The notes beneath the pieces were generated by a model. It had not been told where the DNA came from. It made no database searches and saw only the letters and a program-made list of their open reading frames with translations. This document shows, one piece after another, positions 27,674-36,716 of a DNA stretch of 64,000 bases. Positions within the stretch are counted from its first letter, which is position 1, and each line of letters opens with the position of its first letter. This stretch comes from Halomontanus rarus (GTDB taxonomy: Archaea; Halobacteriota; Halobacteria; Halobacteriales; Natrialbaceae), in assembly GCF_017357405.1 (NCBI RefSeq), contig NZ_CP071597.1:3224001-3288000 (forward strand). The letters are read 5' to 3'. The position numbers were made by a program, and so were the translations under genes.

Positions 27674-28239
27674 TCAGTTGGTACTACGGGTCGAACGCGT
27701 CGACGGTTCGCGCTCGGTACCGCCGCTCGCGACGAGCGCGTCGAGTCGATCTTCGATCCCGACCACCCGCTCGCCGACGCGGGAGGGTGCGACGTGGGCG
27801 AGTTCGCCGTCGTGATACTCCGCGAGTGCGACCGTCGGCGGCCGACAGACGACCGTCGACTCCCCCGTAATCGTCGACTCGGCCCGTCGCGTTCGAAAAC
27901 ACGGCTCGAGCGATCGTCCGGTGCGGTCGGCCCAGCGTTCGAACGACTCGAGGATGGCCCGAAGTGTTGGTTCGGGTGTTGGCTGGCACGTCCGCCTTCG
28001 TCTTCGTCTTCGTCTTCGTACTCGTCCTCGCCCTCGCCCTCGCTCTCGACCCCAGCGTCGTCTCGTTCGACCATACCGGCCCAGCCGTTGCACCCGAACG
28101 CGTCGACGACGTCCCGGTCGGCCAACTGTCGGACGCGGTCGACGATGCGGTCCCGTCTGGCCGTCCGCACGGTCGGTGCGATCGACCGAATCCACAGCTC
28201 GAGCGTGATGCGTTCCGGATTGGCGTTCGGATGTGTCAC
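27674..28239 (-). pseudogene. Frameshifted HTH-family haloarchaeal gene
   Basis: From a GTG at 28239 the frame reads THPNANPERITLELWIRSIA... and ends in an acidic Glu-Asp stretch near 28000. The matching second half (PTLRAILESFERWADRTG, then CLAEYHDGELAHVAP-like sequence as ALAEYHDGELAHVAP and VGIEDRLDALV) continues to the TGA at 27674 in a different frame. The two halves join only with a one-base (-1) shift around 27985-28000, next to the GACGAA hexamers. Together they resemble a haloarchaeal protein family seen elsewhere as one ~190-residue frame. It is a pseudogene, a programmed shift, or a sequence error. Confidence 0.7.
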
Positions 28240-28500
28240 GGGTACTCTCCGTCGAGGGTGTCTACGACCGCGGCCAAAAGTGTTGTTCGAATGCCAGCTT
28301 CGATTACACGTCGACACTCCTCCTCGATCTGAAGACCCGCACGTGTCACGTTTCGACCAGCGTTCGGCCGCTCCCCTTCCCGACCGGACGGACTCCTGCT
28401 CCCTGGTTACGAGAGCGTCGTTACGGCGGGATTTCGCACCGTCCGAGGCCACCGACCGAAGATACACACATTGACGACGGAGGAACGCAAACGACCCGCT

Positions 28501-29733
28501 ATGACAGTCGCTCGCACCGTCGAACTCGAGGGTCACATCATCGACTCGGGGATGATGGCCCGGTGTTTCGGCGTCGTGATGGACATGGGTGGCGAATTCG
28601 AGGTCGAGGAGTTCGAGGTCGGTCGCCACAAACACGCGGAGACGTACTGCCGGATGATGGTCACCGCCGACACGGAGGCGGAACTGCGGGCGATCATCCA
28701 CGAACTGAACCAGAACGGCGCGACCGTCGCCGATCCGCGGGACGCGACGCTCGAGGCGGCGCCGGACGATCAGGTCGTCCCGATCGACTTCTACTCGACG
28801 ACGAACCACCCGACGTTCGTCCGCGTCGACGGCGAGTGGATTCCCGTCGAGGACTGCGAGATGGACTGTGCGCTGGTCGTCGACCGCTCCGGAGACACGA
28901 TTGCGGTCGGAACGAAGGTTCTCAACGCAATCGAGGAGGGCGACCTCGTCGTCACCGGCGAGACCGGGATCAGGGTCGAACCGCCCGAACGCCCCCGCAA
29001 CGGCGGGAGTTCCTTCGGCTTCATGCAGGGCGGGGTGAGCAGCGAACGGCCCTCCGCGTCGCTGATCGCGGAGATCGCCGACGAGATGCGGTCGGTCCGT
29101 GAGAACGACGGCTCCGTGCTCGTCGTCTGCGGCCCGGCGATCATCCACGCCGGCGGTCGAGACGCGCTGGCCGACCTCGTCCGAGCGGGCTACATCGACT
29201 CGCTCTCGGCCGGTAACGGCTTCGCCGTCCACGACTTAGAGCGGGACCTCTACGGGACCTCCCTCGGGGTCGATACGGAGACCTTAGAACACCCACGCAA
29301 GGGCCACAAACACCACATTTACACGATCAGCGAGATCGGCCGCGCGGGCGGCATCGAAGCCGCCGTCGAGAACGGGACGATCGAGAGCGGCGTGATGTAC
29401 GAGTGCGTCACCAACGACGTGCCCTTCGTCCTCGCGGGGTCGATCCGGGACGACGGGCCGCTGCCCGACACCATCACCGACGCCATCGAGGCCCAGAACG
29501 CGATCCGTGAGCAGGCCCACGAGGCCGACCTCGTGCTCATGCTCTCGACGCTGCTCCACTCCGTGGCCGTCGGGAACTGTCTCCCCTCCACCACGAAGAC
29601 CGTCTGCGTCGACATCAACCCCGCCACCGTCACCCAACTCCTCGACCGCGGGAGCGCGCAGGCGATCGGCATGGTCACCGACATCGGTACCTTCCTCCCG
29701 ATGCTCTCGGAGGAACTGCTCGACGGGGAGTGA
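28501..29733 (+). CDS. TIGR00300 / archaeal ornithine cyclodeaminase-type protein (LOR/SDH domain)
   Basis: 410 residues from ATG 28501 (a TTG at 28471 is upstream in frame). N-terminal LOR/SDH domain starts VELEGHIIDSGMMARCFGVVMDMGG and has the HKHAETYCRMMV signature; the C-terminal half has VVCGPAIIHAGG, GNGFAVHDLERDLYGTSLG, GHKHHIYTISEIGRAGG and a nucleotide-binding-like tail. Family members bind NAD and, in methanogens, have been described as ornithine cyclodeaminases making proline. Divergent from the frameshifted HTH gene. Confidence 0.88.
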   Translation: MTVARTVELEGHIIDSGMMARCFGVVMDMGGEFEVEEFEVGRHKHAETYCRMMVTADTEAELRAIIHELNQNGATVADPRDATLEAAPDDQVVPIDFYSTTNHPTFVRVDGEWIPVEDCEMDCALVVDRSGDTIAVGTKVLNAIEEGDLVVTGETGIRVEPPERPRNGGSSFGFMQGGVSSERPSASLIAEIADEMRSVRENDGSVLVVCGPAIIHAGGRDALADLVRAGYIDSLSAGNGFAVHDLERDLYGTSLGVDTETLEHPRKGHKHHIYTISEIGRAGGIEAAVENGTIESGVMYECVTNDVPFVLAGSIRDDGPLPDTITDAIEAQNAIREQAHEADLVLMLSTLLHSVAVGNCLPSTTKTVCVDINPATVTQLLDRGSAQAIGMVTDIGTFLPMLSEELLDGE

Positions 29734-29812
29734 CGAGTGATCGGAGTTCGAGTGACAGGACCCGGCGGGGCGTCGATTCGTTCGACGGACCAAACTACTA
29801 ACTAACTGTTAA

Positions 29813-30676
29813 TTACGCCTCGACTTCCGACTCCGATCTCGTCACATCGTCCTCGTCTAACTCCTCGAGCGCCTCCTCGTACCAGTCCGGCTGATCGATC
29901 GACACCTCCTCGGTATCATCGACGATGAACTCCTGATCGACGACGACACGCTCGTCGTTCCGTTCGATCGTCGCTTCGAGGCTGACGTAGTAGATCAGCC
30001 CGTCGTCGCGGATGAGCATCTGAACGGAGAACGGTTCGTCCTCGAGAAACACCGACTCGGCGGCCGGTTCCGTTCCTCTGACGACGGTGTAGTGGTCGTC
30101 CGTGTATCTTATCCGATCGATCTCGATCTCCTCGGCGTCTCGCAGTGGACCGAGACGACTGTTGACCGCTGTTCTCGGTGACAAATCGTACCCGCGTTCG
30201 TACTCGACGGTCCCGTTCCCGCGTTCGATTCGAACGATCGGCCGTCCGATCGAGACCCCATCGTTCTCCGCTCGGTACTCTACAGTCGTTCGTTCCCGAT
30301 CGTTCTCCCGAACGCTCAGATTCCAGGTTCCCGTGGTCTGTGCTCGTCTCAGACTCCGTTGGTTCTCGACGTCGATCAGTGTCGATTCCCGACTCTCGAG
30401 CAGAACTGTGCCGTTCGCGAGCGTCGCGGTCGTCGTCTGATTCGTCGTATACGACTGATTCGACAGCACCTCGTAGTGATCGCGAACGAACGAGTCGTTC
30501 TGGACCCCCTCTTCCGTGAGGCCGGCGACGTTCTCGCCGGGATTAGCGAGCGACGACTCGAGGGGGTCGTCGACGCCGTACGGGTCGCGATCGGGTACGT
30601 TCGATCCGCTCGAGATTCCGTTACAGCCCGCCGTGAGGACGACGAGGAGGACCAGCAGGAGGGACAGCCGGGACAC
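29813..30676 (-). CDS. Secreted haloarchaeal lipoprotein of unknown function
   Basis: 287 residues from GTG 30676, which puts a basic residue then a hydrophobic run ending in the lipobox LTAGC (about residues 14-20). No upstream ATG gives a signal peptide of normal length. The rest is beta-rich, with repeated short strands (RTTVEYRAENDGVSI, TVEYERGYDLS) and acidic ends, like the haloarchaeal surface lipoproteins annotated as DUF7537-like; I cannot name the family firmly. Divergent from crtB with the promoters between. Confidence 0.7.
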   Translation of the reverse strand: MSRLSLLLVLLVVLTAGCNGISSGSNVPDRDPYGVDDPLESSLANPGENVAGLTEEGVQNDSFVRDHYEVLSNQSYTTNQTTTATLANGTVLLESRESTLIDVENQRSLRRAQTTGTWNLSVRENDRERTTVEYRAENDGVSIGRPIVRIERGNGTVEYERGYDLSPRTAVNSRLGPLRDAEEIEIDRIRYTDDHYTVVRGTEPAAESVFLEDEPFSVQMLIRDDGLIYYVSLEATIERNDERVVVDQEFIVDDTEEVSIDQPDWYEEALEELDEDDVTRSESEVEA

Positions 30677-30810
30677 AGTACGCGCCGGTAGTGGTGCAGA
30701 CGACAAATACGTGACGGGTTTTCGTCTGTTCCGCTTCGGCTGTCTTATCCTCTCGACGAACACTCTCGAAGACGGCACTCTCACCGTCAGCCTGCCTGGT
30801 GAGGGCTAGC

Positions 30811-30820
30811 TCTTTTATAC
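30811..30820 (+). promoter_or_regulatory. Candidate TATA box of crtB
   Basis: TCTTTTATAC lies about 60 nt upstream of the crtB ATG (30876); a weaker AATATCTAT patch is closer at 30833-30842. Confidence 0.35.
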
Positions 30821-30875
30821 TCTCCTGTCGAAGAATATCTATCGTGTTGCTGTCAGGAACGGGTGGGGTGTGTGT

Positions 30876-31838
30876 ATGAACCAGGAACAGATTCAGGCCG
30901 GGAAGGAGATCCAGAAACGGACGGGTAAGACGTTCTACCTCGCGACGCGGTTCCTCCCGGAACGCGTTCGGGACGCGACCCACATCCTGTACGCGTTCTT
31001 CCGGATCGCCGACGACGTCGTCGACGACGCCGACGCCGACGGCGTTCCCCCCGACGAACAGGCTGCTCGACTCGAGGAACTGCGCGAACAGGCACTCGGC
31101 GAAGCCGACGGTTCGGAGCCGGTACTCGACGCGTTCGACGAACTCAGAGCGCGCTACGACATCTCCGACGCGGAGGTCCACGAGTTCGTCGACGCGATGA
31201 AGACCGACATCCACACGAGCAGGTACGAGCGCTACGAGGACCTCGAGACCTACATGCGCGGATCGGCCTCGGCCGTCGGTGTAATGATGACCGCGATCAT
31301 GGAACCCGACGATCCCGAAACCGCCCTTCCCCACGCGATTGCGCTCGGCGAGGCCTTCCAGTTGACCAACTTCCTGCGAGACGTCCGCGAGGACGTCCGC
31401 GAGCGCGATCGGATCTACATCCCACAGGAGACGCTCCGTGCCCACGGCGTGACCGACGAACAGATCGAACGCCTCGAGATGTCCGAGTCGTTCGCGTCCG
31501 TGATGGCCGAGGAACTCCGGCGGACCGAACGGCTGTATCGGGAGGGCGTCGCCGGGATTCGCTACCTGCCCGAGGACTGCCAGCTGCCGGTCTTGCTCGC
31601 GGCCGTCCTCTACGCCGAACACCACCGCGTGATCCGCGCACAGGACTACGACGTCCTCACTCGCGAACCGTCGCTGTCGACGGCCCGAAAGCTCCGCTGT
31701 CTGGTGCAGACGCGATGGCACTGGCACTGGAACCGCGATCCCGAGGCGGTGTTCGAGCGCGTGTCGGCCGTTCCCGCTCACGGACCCGACGTGGAGCGGA
31801 CGGGATCCGAACACGGCGAGCACCTCCCGATGCGGTGA
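30876..31838 (+). CDS. crtB: Phytoene synthase
   Basis: 320 residues from ATG 30876. Squalene/phytoene synthase fold: first Asp-rich motif DDVVDD at residues 46-51, second as FLRDVREDVRERDR near 169-182, IYIPQETL, and ARKLRCLVQTRWHW near the end. It condenses two geranylgeranyl diphosphates to phytoene, the first committed step to bacterioruberin. It faces the crtD-lyeJ-cruF operon tail to tail (39-bp gap), so the pathway genes are clustered but split in two transcripts. The phytoene desaturase crtI is not in the window. Confidence 0.95.
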   Translation: MNQEQIQAGKEIQKRTGKTFYLATRFLPERVRDATHILYAFFRIADDVVDDADADGVPPDEQAARLEELREQALGEADGSEPVLDAFDELRARYDISDAEVHEFVDAMKTDIHTSRYERYEDLETYMRGSASAVGVMMTAIMEPDDPETALPHAIALGEAFQLTNFLRDVREDVRERDRIYIPQETLRAHGVTDEQIERLEMSESFASVMAEELRRTERLYREGVAGIRYLPEDCQLPVLLAAVLYAEHHRVIRAQDYDVLTREPSLSTARKLRCLVQTRWHWHWNRDPEAVFERVSAVPAHGPDVERTGSEHGEHLPMR

Positions 31839-31877
31839 GTCCGGTGTCGATCCTGCCGTTCCCACGCTTCGTCCTCG

Positions 31878-32756
31878 TCACCGCCCCGTCGCCGGTAGCG
31901 CCGTCCGCAGGAACGTGAGGTCGTACCGGCCCGTCGCGGCCAGCCCGACACAGAACGCGCCGGCGACGGCTGCGGCGATCCAGTTGCCGTATAGCACGTT
32001 GATCCCGCCCCACAGCAACACGAAACTCACCAGATCGTCGAGGATGAACTCGCACGTCCGAACCCGCTCGAGCAGCGCCTCGCGATCGAAGGCGAGATCG
32101 ACGAGGGCGACGGCGACCGTCCCCGAAATCACCCACCCCAGATAGTTCGAGCGCGGGACGCCGTAGTACGGCCCGGGCGGTACGTAGGCCCAGAAGCCGA
32201 TCGCGACGGCCGCGGGATCGAGGACGAGATCGATGGCGACGACCGAAGCGACCGCGGTGGCCAACCGGACGGCCGTCCGGTCGGCCCGCTCCCCGAGGAC
32301 CAGCAGCGTCAACAGGTAGGCGTTGCACACCAGCGGGATGAAAAACAGCGGCAGGGCGAGTGGCACCTCGCCGAACAGCATCGGACCCAGCTGGATCGTG
32401 TACTCGAAGGCACCGTAGGGCCAGTCCGTCCGGATGCCGACGATTTCGATCGCGTAGGTGTAGGCCGTCAGCGCGCCGAGACAGCCCAGCGCCCACCAGC
32501 CGATTCTCGGGAGGAGGCCGACGACCAGCGGCGAGCGCATCACGAGCGTCCCGAAGAGGATCAACAGCGGATTGTACGCCAACGCTCCGGACAACATCCC
32601 CTCGGCGCTCGCGACCAGCGTCACCGCGCCGATCGCGGGGAAGACGACCGCGACGGTAAATCGGTTCTCTCGGACGACGGCCTCGAGGCGTCGCTGGACG
32701 GCGATTCTCGTCCCCTCGTCGAGACCGGTTCCGGTCGACGGCTCGGGTTCACCCAT
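31878..32756 (-). CDS. cruF: Bisanhydrobacterioruberin hydratase CruF
   Basis: 292 residues, seven to eight hydrophobic segments, the conserved WPYGAFEYTIQLGPMLFGEVPL loop and an Asp in AIDLVLDPAAVAIGFWAY, as in CruF/DUF422 C50 carotenoid hydratases. It adds water at both ends of bisanhydrobacterioruberin to give bacterioruberin in the membrane. Start overlaps the end of lyeJ by 8 bp; same operon. Confidence 0.93.
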   Translation of the reverse strand: MGEPEPSTGTGLDEGTRIAVQRRLEAVVRENRFTVAVVFPAIGAVTLVASAEGMLSGALAYNPLLILFGTLVMRSPLVVGLLPRIGWWALGCLGALTAYTYAIEIVGIRTDWPYGAFEYTIQLGPMLFGEVPLALPLFFIPLVCNAYLLTLLVLGERADRTAVRLATAVASVVAIDLVLDPAAVAIGFWAYVPPGPYYGVPRSNYLGWVISGTVAVALVDLAFDREALLERVRTCEFILDDLVSFVLLWGGINVLYGNWIAAAVAGAFCVGLAATGRYDLTFLRTALPATGR

Positions 32757-33627
32757 ACAACCTCCAGAGGCCGCCCATCGTCAGGAGCGCGCCGACGACC
32801 GTGTTGATCGCGGGGAACCACCAGTAGGCTCTCGCGATGTCGACGCTCGAGGTCGCGACGCCCGCGACGAGCGCCGGGTACACCAGCATGAGCGCGCCGA
32901 GACGGGGGTCGAGGGCGGCGAACGCGGCCGCGGCGGCGAGCCAGCACGCCCCGCAGTAGGCGTAAGTCCGGCGCTCGCCGAGTACCGTGGCGGTCGTTCG
33001 AATCCCCGCCGCCCGATCGGGCTCGAGGTCGGGGATCGCCGAGAAGGTGTGCATTCCCATCGCCCAGAGCCAGCCGCCGCCGATCGCGAGCGCGGGCGGG
33101 TTCGCCCCGGCCACGACGGCGTAGGCCGCGATGCCGGGCGCGACGTAGAGACCGTTCGAAACCGAGTCCAGCAGCGGCGTCGTCTTGAACCGCAGCGGCG
33201 GCGCGCTGTAGCCCGCCCCGAGGAGGAGGAAGGCGGCGAGCCAGGGCCACGCCGTCCGCGGGAGGAGCCACGCGAATCCGACCGGGAGGACCGCACAGAG
33301 CCCGACAACGACCGGGACGTACCCCTGGCCGCGATACCTCGCCTCGCGGTCTTCCTTCTTCGGGTTCTCGGCGTCGATATCCCGGTCGTAGACGTCGTTG
33401 ATCCCGTAGAGGAAGACGTTCGCCGGCACGAGGAAGTACGCGAACAGGACGACCGCGGCGGGCGAGACCAGCTCGATCACCGAGTCGGCGGCGTAGGCGA
33501 CTCCCACTAACACGGGCCCCGCGAGGTAGAGCCAGAACCGCGGTCGTGACAGCGTGAGCAAGTACGACAGTCGCTCGAGGGTCGTTTCGCCCGCGGTCGT
33601 CCCGCTGGGTTCCGTCACGTCACTCAC
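32749..33627 (-). CDS. lyeJ: Lycopene elongase (UbiA-type prenyltransferase)
   Basis: 292 residues. UbiA membrane prenyltransferase with the first Asp motif NDVYDRDID (residues 77-85) and the second IPDLEPDRAAGIRT, eight to nine helices. In haloarchaea LyeJ adds C5 prenyl units to lycopene to make the C50 skeleton and can also repress opsin synthesis. Overlaps cruF (8 bp) and lies 30 bp downstream of crtD, fitting the known order crtD-lyeJ-cruF. Confidence 0.94.
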   Translation of the reverse strand: MSDVTEPSGTTAGETTLERLSYLLTLSRPRFWLYLAGPVLVGVAYAADSVIELVSPAAVVLFAYFLVPANVFLYGINDVYDRDIDAENPKKEDREARYRGQGYVPVVVGLCAVLPVGFAWLLPRTAWPWLAAFLLLGAGYSAPPLRFKTTPLLDSVSNGLYVAPGIAAYAVVAGANPPALAIGGGWLWAMGMHTFSAIPDLEPDRAAGIRTTATVLGERRTYAYCGACWLAAAAAFAALDPRLGALMLVYPALVAGVATSSVDIARAYWWFPAINTVVGALLTMGGLWRLYG

Positions 33628-33657
33628 CTCTCGATCGACTCGCCGGCCGTTTCGCGG

Positions 33658-35238
33658 TCATCCGTGATCCTCGAACACCTTCTCGGCCGTCAACTGGCCG
33701 CTGATCAGACACATCGGGACGCCGATGCCGGGCGTGGTGTCGGCGCCGACGAAGTAGAGCCCGTCGACCTCTTTCGAGCGGTGCGGCGGGCGAAAGAGCG
33801 ACGTCTGGCGCAGGGTGTGGGCCATCCCGAGGGCGGTGCCCCGAAAGCTGTTGTACCGACTCGCGAAGTCCTCGACCGAAAACGTTTCCTCGACGACGAT
33901 CCGGTCGCGCAGATCCGTCCCGGTGTTCTCGGCGATGTCCGCCAGGACCTGGTCGCGATACCGTTCGCGAATCTCGGGCGTGTCCTCGAGTCCCGGCGCG
34001 ATCGGAACGAGGACGAACAGGTTGCTGTGACCCTTGGGGGCCACGCTCTCGTCCGTCTTCGAGGGAACGCAGAGGTAGTAGGCGGGGTCGTCCGGCCACT
34101 GCGGCTCCTCGAAGATCTGATCGAAGTGATCCTGCCAGTCCGTCGGGAGGACCAGCGTGTGGTGGGCCAGTTCCTCGAGGTCGCCTTCGACGCCCAGATA
34201 GCAGAGGAAGGCGGAGGGGGCGTAGGTCCGCGACTCCCAGTAGTCGTCGTCGTAGCCGCGTCGTTCGGGCGGGAGCAATTCCTGCTCGGTGTGGGCGTAG
34301 TCGGCGTTGCTCACGACCAGGTCCGCGGTCAGCGGGCCGTCCGGCGTCTCGACGAGAAATCCACCCCGTCGTCCCTTGATCGCCGTGGCGGGACGGTTCG
34401 TGTGGTAGTCGACGCCGAGTTCCGCGCCCAGTTCGACGATGCCGTCGATCACGCCCCCCATCCCGTCCTCGGGGTACCAGACGCCGAGGTTGAAGTCGAC
34501 GTGGCTCATGAGGTTGTACAGCGCCGGCGTGTTCGTCGGCGATCCGCCCAGAAACACCAGCGTGTACTGCATGATCTGCTGGAGCTTCGGGTGGTCGAAG
34601 TAGTTCTCGACGTGGCCCTGCATCGATCCCAGCAGGGAGAGTCCGCGGGCCTGCCGTGCCACGTCGAGGTCCACGTAATCTCGCAGTCGCTCCCGGTCCT
34701 CGTAGACGAAGTGTTCCATCCCCACCTCGTAGTTCTCCCGTGACTTCTCGAGGTAGCGCTCGAGGGCTTCGCCGGCGCCCTCCTCGTAGCTCTCGAAGAC
34801 CTCCTTGGTCCGCTCGATGTCGGCCGTCACGTCCACCCGATCTCCGTGCGTTCGCGGGCCGCGAGACGGCTTTGCCGTCTCGTTCGAGGCGGTGGAACCG
34901 CCTCGCAGCCCGCTCGCATCGTCCGCAGAACCCTGTTCCGCGCTCTCTTTGAAGAAGATTCGGTAGTGCGGATCGAGGTGCTCGAGTTCGTAGTAGTCGG
35001 TCGGCGTCCGACCGAACTCGCCGAAAAAACGCTCGAAGACGTCGGGCATCAGGTACCACGAGGGGCCCATGTCGAATCGGAACCCGTCCACCTCGAGGCG
35101 CGACGCTCGGCCGCCGAGCTGTTCGTTCTTCTCGATCACCTGCACGTCGGCGCCCGCGTCGGCGAGGTAACACGCCGTCGAGAGACCGCCGACGCCGGCT
35201 CCGATCACGACGACCGACTCTCCGACCAGCGACGTCAT
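33658..35238 (-). CDS. crtD: Carotenoid 3,4-desaturase CrtD with an in-frame palindrome insertion
   Basis: 526 residues. FAD motif VVVIGAGVGGLSTACYLA at residues 8-25, VIEKNEQLGGRAS, and the phytoene-desaturase signature near the C-terminus (FRPPHRSKEVDGLYFVGADTTPGIGVPM). It introduces the 3,4 double bonds on the way to bisanhydrobacterioruberin. Residues about 104-135 are an extra Ser/Gly/Arg/Glu segment (GLRGGSTASNETAKPSRGPR) absent from the core family logic; 20 codons of it are encoded by the nested palindrome at 34854-34913. First gene of the operon; divergent from the SDR gene. Confidence 0.94.
   Translation of the reverse strand: MTSLVGESVVVIGAGVGGLSTACYLADAGADVQVIEKNEQLGGRASRLEVDGFRFDMGPSWYLMPDVFERFFGEFGRTPTDYYELEHLDPHYRIFFKESAEQGSADDASGLRGGSTASNETAKPSRGPRTHGDRVDVTADIERTKEVFESYEEGAGEALERYLEKSRENYEVGMEHFVYEDRERLRDYVDLDVARQARGLSLLGSMQGHVENYFDHPKLQQIMQYTLVFLGGSPTNTPALYNLMSHVDFNLGVWYPEDGMGGVIDGIVELGAELGVDYHTNRPATAIKGRRGGFLVETPDGPLTADLVVSNADYAHTEQELLPPERRGYDDDYWESRTYAPSAFLCYLGVEGDLEELAHHTLVLPTDWQDHFDQIFEEPQWPDDPAYYLCVPSKTDESVAPKGHSNLFVLVPIAPGLEDTPEIRERYRDQVLADIAENTGTDLRDRIVVEETFSVEDFASRYNSFRGTALGMAHTLRQTSLFRPPHRSKEVDGLYFVGADTTPGIGVPMCLISGQLTAEKVFEDHG
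34854..34913. repeat. 60-bp nested palindromic element inserted in crtD
   Basis: Two adjacent perfect hairpins, CGAGACGGC-ttt-GCCGTCTCG (34862-34882) and CGAGGCGGT-gga-ACCGCCTCG (34885-34905), each with a 9-bp stem and 3-nt loop, are enclosed by an outer 6-bp stem (GCGGGC 34854-34859 with GCCCGC 34908-34913). The unit is 60 bp, a multiple of three, keeps the crtD frame, and has the form of a REP/MITE-like palindromic element. Confidence 0.8.
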
Positions 35239-35358
35239 AGTACAGTAGAGGTGACTGTTGGCTCACTGATAAGGATATGGCATACGCTGGGAGGGTTACC
35301 GTCTCGAAACCGGCGTTCGACCCCCTAGTTTCCTGTCGGCCCGGCTCGTACGATCCCT

Positions 35359-36069
35359 ATGTCTCTGGACGAATCGACGGTCGTCGTCACCGGCGGCACT
35401 CGCGGCATCGGCCGGGCCGTCGCCGAGGCGTTCGCCGCCGAGGGCGCCACGGTGGTGATCGGCGCTCGAGATGCCGACGCGGTCGAAGCGACGGTTACCG
35501 AACTCGAAGACGAGTTCGAGACCGCGGTGGCAGGGGTCCGTACCGACGTCCGCGACGAGTTCGACTGCGAACGGCTGATCGAGACGGCCGCTCGCGCCGG
35601 CCCCTCGGGCGGGATCGACGTCGCGGTCGCCGCGGCGGGCGTCTATCACGGTGACGCGGGAGGGACGCCGACCAACGAAGAATCGTACTCGGCATTCGAC
35701 GACCACTGGCGGACGAACGCGCGCGGCGTCTTCGCGACGATCTCCGAAGCCCTGGCGCACCTGGCCGCGGACGCCCGCGTCCTCGTCCCGACGGGGTCGG
35801 TCGCCAGGGACGCGAACCCCGGGTACGGCTCCTACGCGGTCTCGAAAGCCGGTGCCGAGGCCGTCGCGCGCGGGTTCGCCGCCGACACCGAGTACACCGT
35901 CGGCTGTCTCGATCCGGGGGTCGTCGCGACCGACCTCTCGGGCGGAGCCGGACGCGATCCCGACGAAATCGCCCCGCTGTTCGTCTGGGCGGCGACCGAC
36001 GCCGACCGGGAGAAACTGGACGGATCGGTGCTCGGCGTAGGCGCGTGGCGACGGGCGACTCGAGCGTGA
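35359..36069 (+). CDS. Short-chain dehydrogenase/reductase (SDR)
   Basis: 236 residues. TGGTRGIGRA (TGxxxGxG) at residues 11-20, the AAAGVYH (NNAG equivalent), Ser in PTGSVARD and the YGSYAVSK active site (Tyr-x3-Lys) are present; PGVVATDLSGG follows. NAD(P)-dependent, cytoplasmic, substrate unknown. Divergent from crtD (120 bp between). Confidence 0.92.
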   Translation: MSLDESTVVVTGGTRGIGRAVAEAFAAEGATVVIGARDADAVEATVTELEDEFETAVAGVRTDVRDEFDCERLIETAARAGPSGGIDVAVAAAGVYHGDAGGTPTNEESYSAFDDHWRTNARGVFATISEALAHLAADARVLVPTGSVARDANPGYGSYAVSKAGAEAVARGFAADTEYTVGCLDPGVVATDLSGGAGRDPDEIAPLFVWAATDADREKLDGSVLGVGAWRRATRA

Positions 36070-36280
36070 GTCGCGGAATGGATATTATTTGTGACACGAT
36101 TCGAGGATCGCGTCTCACATCGCAGAGTACGGGAATTTCCGGTGAGCAAAGATGGAGGACAGGTGGCTTCTATAGCGCGCTCGCGGCCGTTTATCTCGAT
36201 GAACTGACGTCTGTTCGGGTGCCGAAATGGACTTCTAGCGGACTGTAATTCCCACTTTCTTACCGATTCCCTGGCAAGAA

Positions 36281-36290
36281 AGCTTATACC
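36281..36290 (+). promoter_or_regulatory. TATA box of the 106-residue protein gene
   Basis: AGCTTATACC centred about 27 nt upstream of ATG 36313, fitting a leaderless transcript. Confidence 0.55.
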
Positions 36291-36312
36291 GGGCTGCTCG
36301 GGTTATCGAGAT

Positions 36313-36633
36313 ATGCCACGCAAAACTTCAGCACAGAACGGCCCAGCGAACGACGCCCTTCCGAACCTCGTGACGATCGTCGGTCGGGGCGTCCCCTCGA
36401 ACTTCGAAATCAGCGTCGACGGCGAGATCGAGATGGTCGACGGCGAACCGCTCGAGGAGGCGACGATCGTCTCCGGCGGGGTCGCCGAAGGAACGGTCGA
36501 CGCCGGCGTCCGACGCTTCCGGTTCTCCGGCGAGATGGCGAACGTCCGACTCGTCGACTGGAACGGTCTCGAGGCTCCCGACTCGCCGAGCACGCCGACG
36601 GTCAACGTGAATTACGGCGCTTCCCAGCGATAA
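36313..36633 (+). CDS. Small haloarchaeal protein of unknown function
   Basis: 106 residues. Soluble, beta-rich, no signal peptide: VTIVGRGVPSNFEISVDGEI and VRRFRFSGEMANVRLVDW suggest a compact beta-sandwich. I do not know its role. Strong promoter pattern upstream (TATA, leaderless), so probably expressed well. No operon partner. Confidence 0.7.
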   Translation: MPRKTSAQNGPANDALPNLVTIVGRGVPSNFEISVDGEIEMVDGEPLEEATIVSGGVAEGTVDAGVRRFRFSGEMANVRLVDWNGLEAPDSPSTPTVNVNYGASQR

Positions 36634-36716
36634 CGCTCGGTCGAACGCGATTCGGTTCTGCGGACTCCGATTCGAGTAGAACGGCGAGCGAAGCCGCCGC
36701 ACACCTCGGAAACGGA

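Noticed and set aside
27256..29232. Long minus-strand frame of 658 codons across four genes
   Set aside because: Only the part near 28000-28239 reads like a protein (first half of the frameshifted HTH gene); the rest is antisense.
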